From Erysipelotrichaceae bacterium (GTDB lineage: Bacteria; Bacillota_I; Bacilli_A; Erysipelotrichales; Erysipelotrichaceae): a stretch of 30,897 nt of DNA. The notes under the pieces were generated by a model. That model searched no databases, had not been told where the DNA came from, and saw only the letters and a list, made by a program, of their open reading frames with translations. The DNA is taken from the NCBI GenBank assembly GCA_020026035.1, contig JAHHRC010000007.1:1-30897 (forward strand), read 5' to 3'. Made by a program: the position numbers and the translations under genes. The number at the start of each line of letters is the position of its first letter. Within the stretch, counting starts at the first letter, position 1. Of the stretch, positions 23,861 to 30,897 are shown in pieces.

Positions 23861-25122
23861 CTTGACATCGTCCTTCCTCTAAAGAAACCAACCGGATGAA
23901 TCGTATGATCATCCTTCGGATTAAAGTTACACAACTCAGCATCCACAAGCGTACTTGCCCGCTTCACAACATCAAACCCATACTTATTCCGCAACGCATC
24001 CATCGCTTCATCAATCTTTCTTGCCTTAAAATGCACCGTATCATCACTAAACAAATCAATCTGCCGATCATCACTATGCGCCCGTAACTTCGAAACCGAA
24101 ATCCCAACCGCACGTAACTCACACTCACAATGCCAATGCATTCCAAACAAATCCATCGCCGCTTTCAAAATCTCATCCGACACATCCGTTGCCTGTAACA
24201 ACTTCTTTTGTCTTGTACACCAATTCAAATCCGTATCACGATAATTAATCGACACAACCATCCCATCTAATCCATGGTCTTTTAACCGTGACGCAATACT
24301 TTCCGCAAGAATATACAACACCGGTCGTAACTCATTATGACACTTCACATCATGAATCATCGTCATCGAATTCCCAATCGACTTAGGCTGTAAGTACGCC
24401 CCTGTATGACTTACTTCCCCACTTTCATAGCCATTGGCAAAATTGTAAAGCATCGTACCAGCAACCCCTAAATACCGATACAACTTCTCTACTGAAGCAT
24501 TTGCCAAATCACCAATCGTAAAAATCCCTACATCTTTAAGCTTCGCTTCTGTCGCCCTTCCAACATACAACAAATCTTCTACCGGAAGCGGCCACACCTT
24601 CTCTTTATAATTTTCTTTACTAATCACCGTCATACCACTTGGCTTCTTCATATCCGATCCAAGTTTCGCAAAGATTTTATTATACGAAACCCCAACCGAT
24701 ACCGTTAATCCAAGTTCTTCTAATACTTCCCTTTGAATCTTACACGCTAATTCAAGACCACTCATCCCTAACATCACAAGCGACGCACTCACATCCACCC
24801 ACGCTTCATCTAACCCAAAAGACTCCACATGATCACTATACCGCCGATAGATATTCTTCACTTGCTCGGTATAATACATATACTCTTCATAATGCGGTGG
24901 AATAATGACAAGGTCTTTACACTTTCGATAGGCATCACGAACCGTTTCCCCAGTCTTGATTTGAAACGCCTTCGCTATATCATTCTTCGCCAAAATAATC
25001 CCATGCCTAGTTTCCTCATGACCCCCTACAGCCATTGGAACCTTCCGCAACTCCGGAAACTTCATCTCCTCAATCTGTGCATAACAATGGTTTATATCAA
25101 TATGCAAAATCACACGCTCCAC
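23857..25122 (-). CDS. Y-family DNA polymerase (DinB/UmuC type)
   Basis: 421-residue translesion polymerase. The catalytic carboxylates are D9 in ILHIDINHCYAQIE and D105-E106 in FGLDEAWVD; Y14 matches the steric-gate position that excludes ribonucleotides. The little-finger domain follows (about 235-345), then the beta-clamp-binding motif QIDLF (354-358) and about 60 further residues. Such enzymes copy past damaged bases at the cost of fidelity. The gene is divergent from an S24-peptidase repressor and has palindromes over its promoter, so it is probably damage-induced. It overlaps the downstream 80-residue gene by 4 bases. Whether it is a Pol IV, UmuC or ImuB-like member cannot be settled by eye, but the active site is intact. 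Confidence 0.93.
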   Translation of the reverse strand: MERVILHIDINHCYAQIEEMKFPELRKVPMAVGGHEETRHGIILAKNDIAKAFQIKTGETVRDAYRKCKDLVIIPPHYEEYMYYTEQVKNIYRRYSDHVESFGLDEAWVDVSASLVMLGMSGLELACKIQREVLEELGLTVSVGVSYNKIFAKLGSDMKKPSGMTVISKENYKEKVWPLPVEDLLYVGRATEAKLKDVGIFTIGDLANASVEKLYRYLGVAGTMLYNFANGYESGEVSHTGAYLQPKSIGNSMTMIHDVKCHNELRPVLYILAESIASRLKDHGLDGMVVSINYRDTDLNWCTRQKKLLQATDVSDEILKAAMDLFGMHWHCECELRAVGISVSKLRAHSDDRQIDLFSDDTVHFKARKIDEAMDALRNKYGFDVVKRASTLVDAELCNFNPKDDHTIHPVGFFRGRTMSS

Positions 25123-25148
25123 AAGAACTCACCACCTATCGTACAGGT

Positions 25149-25187
25149 ATTATAAATGGAATGTGTTCCGTATTTCAACCAAATACG
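25149..25187 (-). promoter_or_regulatory. Polymerase promoter with two palindromic operator candidates
   Basis: On the minus strand TTGAAA (25173-25178) and TATAAT (25149-25154) are 18 bases apart, a strong promoter for the Y-family polymerase. Two abutting palindromes cover it: GGAA-TGTG-TTCC at 25158-25169 inside the spacer, and CGTATTT-CAACC-AAATACG at 25169-25187 over the -35. They are natural binding sites for the divergent S24-type repressor; the first resembles the GAAC-N4-GTTC form of Gram-positive SOS boxes. Confidence 0.65.
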
Positions 25188-25207
25188 CAACACAAAATCA
25201 AACAAAC

Positions 25208-25236
25208 AAGACAATTGTTGCTTAATATGCTAAAAT
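25208..25236 (+). promoter_or_regulatory. Promoter of the S24-peptidase repressor gene
   Basis: Extended -10 TGCTAAAAT (hexamer 25231-25236) with AAGACA 17 bases upstream (25208-25213). The heptamer AATATGC is repeated at 25224-25230 and 25234-25240, one helical turn apart, overlapping the -10, and could be an operator for autoregulation. Confidence 0.5.
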
Positions 25237-25251
25237 ATGCTCGGTGATATC

Positions 25252-25845
25252 ATGAACTTAAAAGAAATTATTTTAGACTACCAAACAAAAACCGGCTACT
25301 CCCTAGCCGAAATCGCAAGACGCGTCGGTGTCTCTCGATCAACCGCCACAAGATGGGTCAAAGGTGACATCCAAAGCCTTTCCTATGACACCATGGAACA
25401 ACTCTCGAAACTTGTCGGCTATAACGTCGAACCACACCTCAAAGGCATGGACATCTCCATGCACCTACCAATCCTAGGTTATGTAAAAGGTGGCTATGAC
25501 TTATTCAACGAAGACAATTACCTTGGAGAAGAAGAAGTCTCCCTACAAGAAAAGAAACTCGGTGACTTCTACTTACAAGTAACCGGAGACTCCATGATTG
25601 GCGATGGCATCCTAGATGGCTCCTTAGTCCTCGTTCAAAAGACAACACACTTCACAAACGGAATGATTGGTGTTGTGGCAATTGGTGATGAAGTAACCGT
25701 CAAAAAACTAAAACGCAAAGGAAACCTACTCATCTTAGAAGCGAGCAACCCTGATGTTGAAACACGTTATTTCACCCCTGAAGAAATCCAAACCCTACCC
25801 ATTACAATCCTTGGCAAAGTCGTTCTTTGCAAAAAGTATTTCTAA
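25252..25845 (+). CDS. HTH-S24 peptidase repressor (LexA/CI-like)
   Basis: 197-residue self-cleaving repressor. An XRE-type helix-turn-helix (about 5-60, with LAEIARRVGVSRSTATRWVKG) is followed by an S24 signal-peptidase-like domain (about 70-197). Nucleophile S114 lies in TGDSMIGDGILDG and the general-base lysine is K151 in DEVTVKKLKR. The cleavage region reads GYVKGGYDLF, placing G80-G81 where LexA has Ala-Gly. Such proteins cleave themselves when RecA filaments form, releasing damage genes. The start MNLKEI at 25252 lies just downstream of the promoter; a frame from 25237 would begin almost on the -10. Divergent from a Y-family polymerase, it is likely the regulator of a small SOS-like unit. 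The canonical LexA has a winged HTH instead, so this is LexA-like rather than LexA. Confidence 0.88.
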   Translation: MNLKEIILDYQTKTGYSLAEIARRVGVSRSTATRWVKGDIQSLSYDTMEQLSKLVGYNVEPHLKGMDISMHLPILGYVKGGYDLFNEDNYLGEEEVSLQEKKLGDFYLQVTGDSMIGDGILDGSLVLVQKTTHFTNGMIGVVAIGDEVTVKKLKRKGNLLILEASNPDVETRYFTPEEIQTLPITILGKVVLCKKYF

Positions 25846-25863
25846 TAAAAAAGCCAACAAAGG

Positions 25864-25892
25864 TTGAAAGATTCCCATCCAAACCTTAGACT
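25864..25892 (+). promoter_or_regulatory. Promoter of the queA-queH operon
   Basis: TTGAAA (25864-25869) and TAGACT (25887-25892) are exactly 17 bases apart, giving a leader of about 35 bases before queA. Confidence 0.6.
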
Positions 25893-25904
25893 AGACAAGA
25901 AAGG

Positions 25905-25924
25905 ACATTCCCCGTAAGGAATGT
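25905..25924 (+). other. Hairpin in the queA leader
   Basis: A perfect 7-base stem ACATTCC/GGAATGT with loop CCGTAA fills most of the short leader and ends 10 bases before the queA start. There is no T-run, so it is not a terminator. It contains the AAGGAA that could act as ribosome binding site, leaving AGGT as the free alternative. It does not match the preQ1-I riboswitch pattern. Confidence 0.5.
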
Positions 25925-25934
25925 AGGTAACAAC

Positions 25935-26969
25935 ATGATTAAAACAAGTGACTTCTACTACGATCTACCAGAAGAATTGATCGCTCAAACCCCATTAAAA
26001 GACCGCACAACAAGCCGCATGCTTGTCGTACATAAAAACACAAAAGAAATTGAACACAAACACTTCTACGACATCCTTGACTACCTCCATGAAGGAGACG
26101 TCATCGTTCGAAACAATACCCGTGTCATCCCAGCTCGTTTATTCGGCACAAAAGAAGTAACCAACGCCCACGTTGAATTACTTCTATTAAAACAAGAAGA
26201 AAACGACATCTGGGAATGCTTAGTTGGAAATGCGAAAGTCGTAAAAATTGGAACCTTCGTAAGCTTTGGCGATGGTTTATTACGTGCCGAATGCATTGAA
26301 ATCGGCGAAAAAGGACTACGCAAATTCAAGATGCACTATAACGGCATCTTCAATGAAATCCTCGACCAATTAGGAACCGTTCCACTTCCTCCATACATCA
26401 AAGAAAAACTCGACGACCCAGAACGCTACCAAACGGTTTATGCAAAAGTCGAAGGATCTGCCGCTGCCCCAACCGCCGGCCTACACTTCACCGATGAAAT
26501 CTTTGCCAAACTCAAAGAAAAAGGAGTCAAAGTCGTAAACGTAACACTCCATGTAGGACTTGGAACCTTCCGTCCTATGGATACAGAAAACATCGAAGAA
26601 CACGTTATGCACTCGGAAATCTACATGATGGACCAAGACGCAGCCGATGAACTAAACAAAGCCAAAGAAGAAGGACGTCGTATTATCGCAGTTGGTACAA
26701 CATCCGTTCGTACCATTGAATCCGTATGGAATCGCTTCAACAAATTCGAAGCTTGTTCTGGTGAAACAAACCTCTTTATTTACCCAGGTTACACCTTCCA
26801 TACTTGCGATTGTATCCTAACAAACTTCCATCTACCAAAGTCCACTTTGATTATGATGATTTGTGCTTATGCTTCCAAAGAATTAGTCTTTAACGCGTAT
26901 AACCAAGCCGTCAAAGAACGCTACCGCTTCTTCTCCTTTGGCGATTGCATGTTCCTTACAAATGAATAA
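25935..26969 (+). CDS. queA: S-adenosylmethionine:tRNA ribosyltransferase-isomerase
   Basis: 344-residue QueA, which transfers and rearranges the ribosyl group of S-adenosylmethionine onto preQ1-modified tRNA to form epoxyqueuosine at wobble position 34. The family segments are all present: [15 protein letters not shown] at the start, [48 protein letters not shown] and [10 protein letters not shown] near the end. Length is standard. It overlaps queH by 8 bases, so the two consecutive last steps of queuosine synthesis are co-expressed. No genes for the early steps (queC, queD, queE, queF or a queT/yhhQ-type transporter) are in the window. Confidence 0.97.
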   Translation: MIKTSDFYYDLPEELIAQTPLKDRTTSRMLVVHKNTKEIEHKHFYDILDYLHEGDVIVRNNTRVIPARLFGTKEVTNAHVELLLLKQEENDIWECLVGNAKVVKIGTFVSFGDGLLRAECIEIGEKGLRKFKMHYNGIFNEILDQLGTVPLPPYIKEKLDDPERYQTVYAKVEGSAAAPTAGLHFTDEIFAKLKEKGVKVVNVTLHVGLGTFRPMDTENIEEHVMHSEIYMMDQDAADELNKAKEEGRRIIAVGTTSVRTIESVWNRFNKFEACSGETNLFIYPGYTFHTCDCILTNFHLPKSTLIMMICAYASKELVFNAYNQAVKERYRFFSFGDCMFLTNE

Positions 26970-27645
26970 AAACGAACAAGACGCTTACATTGCGTACTTA
27001 AAATCACGCAAAAGCTCGCATAAGACAAATTACTATTTAGAATCTCTCAAAGAAATAAAAGCCATCCAAAAAGAATTCACAACACGAAAACCAAAACTAT
27101 TACTACACGCCTGCTGTGCCGTATGTGCAAGTTTTCCCCTTGAATTCTTAAGTGAAGTCTTTGATTTAACTGTCTTTTTCAACAATTCAAACATATACCC
27201 ACAAAGTGAACATGACCGTCGTCTCGACGAATTAAAACGCTATCTTCTTGAAGAATTCAATGGTTCGATCAAAGTCATCACAAAACCATATGACTATGAA
27301 ACCTATATGAAACCACTAGACCCCTTCAAAGACGACCCCGAAGGATGGCGAAGATGCTTTATGTGCTACCGCTTCCGCATGGAAGAAGCTTATCAGTACG
27401 CCGTAAACAACAACTTCGACTACTTCACCACCGTCATGTCCATTTCAAGACAAAAAGACAGCCAAAAGATTAACCAAATCGGTCATACCCTATCTAAGAA
27501 ATACCCAACGGTACGCTACTTCTATAGCGACTTCAAAAAAGGCAATGGCCAAACAAGAAAAAATGAACTCGTAAGTAAGCATGACTTATACCGCCAAGAC
27601 TATTGTGGCTGTAAATATTCGATGCGACACTTAGACGAAAAATAA
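26962..27645 (+). CDS. queH: Epoxyqueuosine reductase QueH
   Basis: 227-residue DUF208 protein, the non-cobalamin epoxyqueuosine reductase that makes queuosine in tRNA and replaces QueG in many Firmicutes. The metal and redox cysteines are in [13 protein letters not shown] (about 50), [10 protein letters not shown] (about 130) and DYCGCKYS near the C-terminus. Start: the ATG at 26962 lies inside the end of queA, overlapping its stop by 8 bases; a frame with a TTG start at 26938 would be 8 codons longer but lacks a ribosome binding site. Translational coupling with queA explains the missing signal. Confidence 0.95.
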   Translation: MNKNEQDAYIAYLKSRKSSHKTNYYLESLKEIKAIQKEFTTRKPKLLLHACCAVCASFPLEFLSEVFDLTVFFNNSNIYPQSEHDRRLDELKRYLLEEFNGSIKVITKPYDYETYMKPLDPFKDDPEGWRRCFMCYRFRMEEAYQYAVNNNFDYFTTVMSISRQKDSQKINQIGHTLSKKYPTVRYFYSDFKKGNGQTRKNELVSKHDLYRQDYCGCKYSMRHLDEK

Positions 27646-27681
27646 CCCGATTACTGCTACGTAACCGGGTTTTCATTTTTA
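27644..27681. terminator. Convergent terminator between queH and the MFS gene
   Basis: AACCCG (27644-27649) pairs with CGGGTT (27666-27671) and TTAC with GTAA inside it, with one mismatch, followed on the plus strand by TTTTCATTTTT. The stop codons of both converging genes lie in or next to the stem, so it probably serves both strands. Confidence 0.78.
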
Positions 27682-28928
27682 AATTGTTTTTTCATATACA
27701 AATAACTTGCAAAGATACAAGCACTACCAATCCAAACCGTATAGCTAACACCAATCTTCTCCGCTAAAAAGCCATACAAAATACCACCAAAGGACGCCGC
27801 CACAATCCGTAACATCATCCCTGTCGACATCACACGTGATCGATACATCTCTTCTACATGTGTTTGCATATACACCATATTACTCGATCGTACTGCAAGT
27901 GTGATAAACAAACTCAAACAATCCACAAACAACACAATCCCAACATAGAAGAAGATATGGGCAAGATCTTTTAAGGCAAACAACACCGTAAAGCCTAATA
28001 CCACAAGACCTGCCGTTGTTACTAACATCGATACAGCAATAATCTTTTCAATTGGATATTTCTTGATAATACGATCGACAAAGAATGGCGCAATGACTAA
28101 CATTCCAACCGTAATGGACGAATACACCGAAAACGCATATGGCGAAATCCCAAACACTTCCAAAAGAATATACGTCATTAACACATTAAATACCGCTGCC
28201 TCGGTAAAGGAAATCATCGGTAGAACCTCAATCAACGTCTTAATATGCTTACGATCTTTCACATACAAATAGCCAAGCTTTACATCTTCCACATTATCAC
28301 GCCATGTAACCTTCTTCGCCTCAAACGTCCTTGTGGCAAATGGTGTTTTCACTCGTACCATCCACAGAAAGGCAAAAAACAATAAGCCAACAATCATCAA
28401 AAAGATCGTTTCAAGCTTTACTGATTGGTACAAATACGCAGATAAAAACGGACAAATTGCAGACACAATCCCATTGTCTAACATACAAAAACTAGCCGCA
28501 TCTGCTAAGTATTCTTCCTCTAACAACTCCGGAATAATCGCCTCTTCACATGCCCCATAGAAAATCTCAATGATTTCTAAAAACAACACAATGCTATAAA
28601 CCATCGGCATCGTTAACGTACCTTGTAAAGAAATCCAATACGTAAACATAAGCATCACGATAACCGTAAGTAAATTCAACGATGACATCACTTTCACTTT
28701 CGGATAGCGATCTCCAAACACGCCGGCAAACGGTGTTAACAATAACCTTGGTATCGCTCCAATGGAAATACTAATTGCAAACTGAAACGGTGAACCCGTT
28801 TCTTTTAAAATATAAAACGATAGGATGTATTGGAATATATTACTCGCCCCAATCGCAAACGATGACGCAATCCAATACTTGTCGAATTCTTTATACGCAA
28901 ACAACTCTTTAAAACGAATCGATTTCAT
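27657..28928 (-). CDS. Major facilitator superfamily transporter, efflux type
   Basis: 423-residue membrane protein with about 12 hydrophobic segments. The loop after helix 2 reads FAGVFGDRYPKVKVM, matching the MFS motif A (G-x-x-x-D-R-x-x-K). The N-terminus (FKELFAYKEFDKYWIASSF) and overall pattern resemble the EntS/macrolide-efflux branch, which exports drugs or small molecules driven by protons. The start has GAGGTGG upstream and lies 9 bases after the YitT gene, so they are co-transcribed. The substrate cannot be deduced. Confidence 0.88.
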   Translation of the reverse strand: MKSIRFKELFAYKEFDKYWIASSFAIGASNIFQYILSFYILKETGSPFQFAISISIGAIPRLLLTPFAGVFGDRYPKVKVMSSLNLLTVIVMLMFTYWISLQGTLTMPMVYSIVLFLEIIEIFYGACEEAIIPELLEEEYLADAASFCMLDNGIVSAICPFLSAYLYQSVKLETIFLMIVGLLFFAFLWMVRVKTPFATRTFEAKKVTWRDNVEDVKLGYLYVKDRKHIKTLIEVLPMISFTEAAVFNVLMTYILLEVFGISPYAFSVYSSITVGMLVIAPFFVDRIIKKYPIEKIIAVSMLVTTAGLVVLGFTVLFALKDLAHIFFYVGIVLFVDCLSLFITLAVRSSNMVYMQTHVEEMYRSRVMSTGMMLRIVAASFGGILYGFLAEKIGVSYTVWIGSACIFASYLYMKKQFKNENPVT

Positions 28929-28937
28929 AAAACCACC

Positions 28938-29834
28938 TCAGTCTTTTGTATCGCTTAACCGTTTCTCATAGCCCCCTGTTACCTGCAAGCCTTCACTACA
29001 AATAATAAACGCCTTCGGATCTAAGGATAAAATATCTTGTTTCACAGATTCTACTTCTGACTTAGAAACAATCGTACAGAGTACTTCTGTTTCTTGATTC
29101 GTATACGCACCCTTTCCTTCCCAGTACGTTACACCACGAATATACTTCTGAAGAATCATCGTCTTCACTTCTTCACAATGCGTGAAAATCATCAACTGCA
29201 TTTCAATATTCTGATAATGCCAACGATCAATCATAAAGGAAAAGATTGCCACATAAATAACCGAATACAAAGCAATGCGCACATCAAACAAAATCGCACA
29301 CACAATGTATAGAACGGTATTAAAGTAAAGACTCATACGCCCAACAGAGAAACGCTTCCTTACCTTTGTTAGATACAAGCCAAGTAAGTCTAAACCTCCC
29401 CCACTTGCTCCACCTGATAAAATACCACCAACACCAATACCACCAACAATTCCACTAACAATAATGTTGGTTAACTTATCATCAAACACCATTTCCTTCG
29501 GAATTGGAATCAAAGAGAAGGTAATCGTTTGAACAACTACCGACAACAACGTTCCAAACAACATCTTCTTACCAGCCGTCTTATAGCCAAGTACAAATAG
29601 TGGAATATTAAACAACAAGTTAATAAGACCCGTCACATTGAACTTCGTAACACTTGAAAAGAACACCTTTGCAATGACCTGGGAAACACCAACGACACCA
29701 CCAACATACAAATGAATCGGCACCATAAACACATTCACCGACATTGCAAATAAGAAAGAACCACCAATAATCAAACCAATACTTTTAAGCTTCAAAGGAC
29801 GCTTACTCTTCGCCCCAACCAAACGATTTTCCAT
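28938..29834 (-). CDS. YitT-family membrane protein (DUF161/DUF2179)
   Basis: 298-residue member of the YitT family. Five or six membrane segments (about 18-215), with the glycine-rich GGILSGGASGGGLDLLG near 137-153, form the DUF161 part; the soluble C-terminal DUF2179 domain (about 220-298, with KSEVESVKQDILSLDPKAFI) follows. The biochemical role of the family is not established. GGAGAG precedes the ATG. An extended -10 (TGCTAAAAT, hexamer 29875-29880 on the minus strand) is the likely promoter; TTGAGC-N17-TAGAAT at 29847-29875 looks stronger but would start transcription inside the ribosome binding site. First gene of a two-gene operon with the MFS transporter. Confidence 0.88.
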   Translation of the reverse strand: MENRLVGAKSKRPLKLKSIGLIIGGSFLFAMSVNVFMVPIHLYVGGVVGVSQVIAKVFFSSVTKFNVTGLINLLFNIPLFVLGYKTAGKKMLFGTLLSVVVQTITFSLIPIPKEMVFDDKLTNIIVSGIVGGIGVGGILSGGASGGGLDLLGLYLTKVRKRFSVGRMSLYFNTVLYIVCAILFDVRIALYSVIYVAIFSFMIDRWHYQNIEMQLMIFTHCEEVKTMILQKYIRGVTYWEGKGAYTNQETEVLCTIVSKSEVESVKQDILSLDPKAFIICSEGLQVTGGYEKRLSDTKD

Positions 29835-29925
29835 ACGTTTCTCTCCATTCTAAAAAAGTTTTAAAACTAGCTCAATTTTAGCATGACAAAAACCAAATCT
29901 CCTACACATTTCCACACGAATTCAC

Positions 29926-29931
29926 TATAAT
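29926..29931 (+). promoter_or_regulatory. -10 element of the MATE gene
   Basis: A perfect TATAAT lies 59 bases before the start codon, with TACACA at 29903-29908 as a weak -35 after 17 bases. A small AGCC/GGCT hairpin followed by six T (29953-29969) lies in the leader and could attenuate transcription, but the stem is only 4 bases. Confidence 0.5.
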
Positions 29932-29990
29932 AGAACCAATCGATTTACAATTCAGCCAATGGCTTTTTTCTTTGTTTAGAAAGGACACAC

Positions 29991-30897
29991 ATGCGAAACA
30001 AACCTCTTGATTTAACAACCGGAAACCACGTTGAAAAAATACTCCTCTTCTTTATCCCGATCCTTTGTTCAAGTCTCTTCCAACAACTCTATTCCACCTT
30101 CGATGCCATCATTGTTGGTCAAATGGTAGGTAAAGTAGGCCTAGCCTCCATCGACGCCGTTGCCCAACTCTTATACCTTCCAATCGCCTTTTTCAATGGT
30201 ATCGCAGCTGGGTCTACGATCATGATCTCACAATACTTTGGCGCAAAAGACTACAACAAACTATTAAAGTCCAAACAAACCGCCATCGCCTTTGCCATCT
30301 CATTTGGCATCCTTTTATCCATTCTTGGATGTCTTGCGACACCGTTTATTCTTTCGTTCATGAAACTTCCACAAGAAATCTATCCACACACGCTTAGCTA
30401 TTGTCGGATTTTCTTTGGTGGTCTTGGCTTTTCCTTAGTCTACAACATTGGTGCCTCCATCCTTCGAGCGGTCGGTGATTCCTCCGTTCCATTCCATATC
30501 TTAATGGTTTCAGGAATCTTTAATATCGTATTAGACATCCTTCTTGTAGGACCTATGCATCTAGGGGTAAAGGGTGCAGCCATCGCAACGACAACCGCCC
30601 AAGCCATTTCTTCCATTCTAATCATTCGTGCCCTTTGTAATCCAAACAAAGTCGCACCACTCACCCTCAAAGAAATCACCTTCCATAAAGACCACTTCCT
30701 AGAAATCATCAAATACGGTCTACCTACCGCCTTCCAAGTGTCTTTATATCCGATTGGAAACTTACTCATTCAAATCGCTGTAAACTCCATGGGCACAAAC
30801 AATATCGCTGCCTATGGTCTATGTTCCAAACTCGCCCTATTCATGTGGCTACAGATTGATTCGTTAGGACCTTCCATTACAACCTTCGTTGCCCAAA
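29991..30897 (+). CDS. MATE-family efflux transporter, N-terminal part
   Basis: The frame is open from the ATG at 29991 to the right edge, giving 302 residues of a protein usually about 440-460 long. It begins MRNKPLDLTTGNHVEKILLF, then shows the MATE signature P...SSLFQQLYSTFDAIIVGQ in helix 1 and IAAGSTIMISQYFGAKDY after helix 2, with about seven or eight further hydrophobic segments. Such transporters exchange Na+ or H+ for cationic drugs or metabolites. AAGGA lies 5 bases upstream of the start. The gene is divergent from the YitT/MFS operon and incomplete only because the window ends. Confidence 0.93.
   Translation, partial: MRNKPLDLTTGNHVEKILLFFIPILCSSLFQQLYSTFDAIIVGQMVGKVGLASIDAVAQLLYLPIAFFNGIAAGSTIMISQYFGAKDYNKLLKSKQTAIAFAISFGILLSILGCLATPFILSFMKLPQEIYPHTLSYCRIFFGGLGFSLVYNIGASILRAVGDSSVPFHILMVSGIFNIVLDILLVGPMHLGVKGAAIATTTAQAISSILIIRALCNPNKVAPLTLKEITFHKDHFLEIIKYGLPTAFQVSLYPIGNLLIQIAVNSMGTNNIAAYGLCSKLALFMWLQIDSLGPSITTFVAQ

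Noticed and set aside
25893..25934. preQ1 riboswitch ahead of queA
   Set aside because: The stem-loop lacks the conserved loop and A-rich tail of the class I aptamer, and the leader is too short for class II or III.
29847..29875. TTGAGC-N17-TAGAAT as the YitT promoter
   Set aside because: Transcription would begin inside the ribosome binding site of the gene; the extended -10 further upstream fits better.
1..30897. CRISPR array
   Set aside because: No regularly spaced direct repeats of 25-40 bases were seen anywhere in the window.

Overview
The window is chromosomal DNA of a low-GC Gram-positive bacterium. Evidence for this is strong AGGAGG-type ribosome binding sites, TATAAT promoters, a CcpA-type cre site, hairpin-plus-U terminators, and gene families typical of gut Firmicutes (GPH sugar symporter, YitT, QueH, Sau3AI). 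Erysipelotrichia is my best guess for the class, but no ribosomal marker is present to prove it. Gene starts were adjusted wherever a ribosome binding site clearly decided between alternatives.

Region 1 (1-11.2 kb) is a glucuronide utilisation locus. The minus-strand operon reads uxuB, uxaC, kdgA, kdgK, uxuA, a GPH-family transporter and a family 2 glycosidase. Together they can import a glucuronide, release glucuronate, convert it through fructuronate, mannonate and KDG to KDPG, and split that to pyruvate and glyceraldehyde-3-phosphate. An AraC-type regulator is transcribed divergently. At the left edge the first codons of an FAD-dependent oxidoreductase follow a promoter with a cre site.

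Region 2 (11.2-20.6 kb) is a defence island of two divergent halves. On the plus strand is a Sau3AI-type (GATC) restriction-modification system with one C5-cytosine methyltransferase between two full-length Sau3AI/MutH-type endonuclease paralogues; the second has its own promoter. On the minus strand is a tight four-gene operon: a ParB/Srx-domain protein, an SNF2-type helicase/translocase, a stand-alone Sau3AI C-terminal (MutH-like, catalytically dead) domain, and an HNH nuclease. I do not recognise this combination as a named system. It looks like a split GATC-directed translocating nuclease that shares its recognition module, and possibly its protective methylation, with the adjacent restriction system. 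It is the main discovery candidate here.

Region 3 (20.6-30.9 kb) is general chromosome: a membrane-anchored SGNH hydrolase, a Sel1-repeat protein, tRNA-Ser(GGA), a Bcp peroxiredoxin, a Y-family DNA polymerase with an 80-residue partner gene divergent from an S24-peptidase repressor (a small SOS-like unit with palindromic operators), queA-queH of queuosine synthesis, an MFS exporter with a YitT protein, and the start of a MATE efflux protein. Most units end in recognisable terminators.
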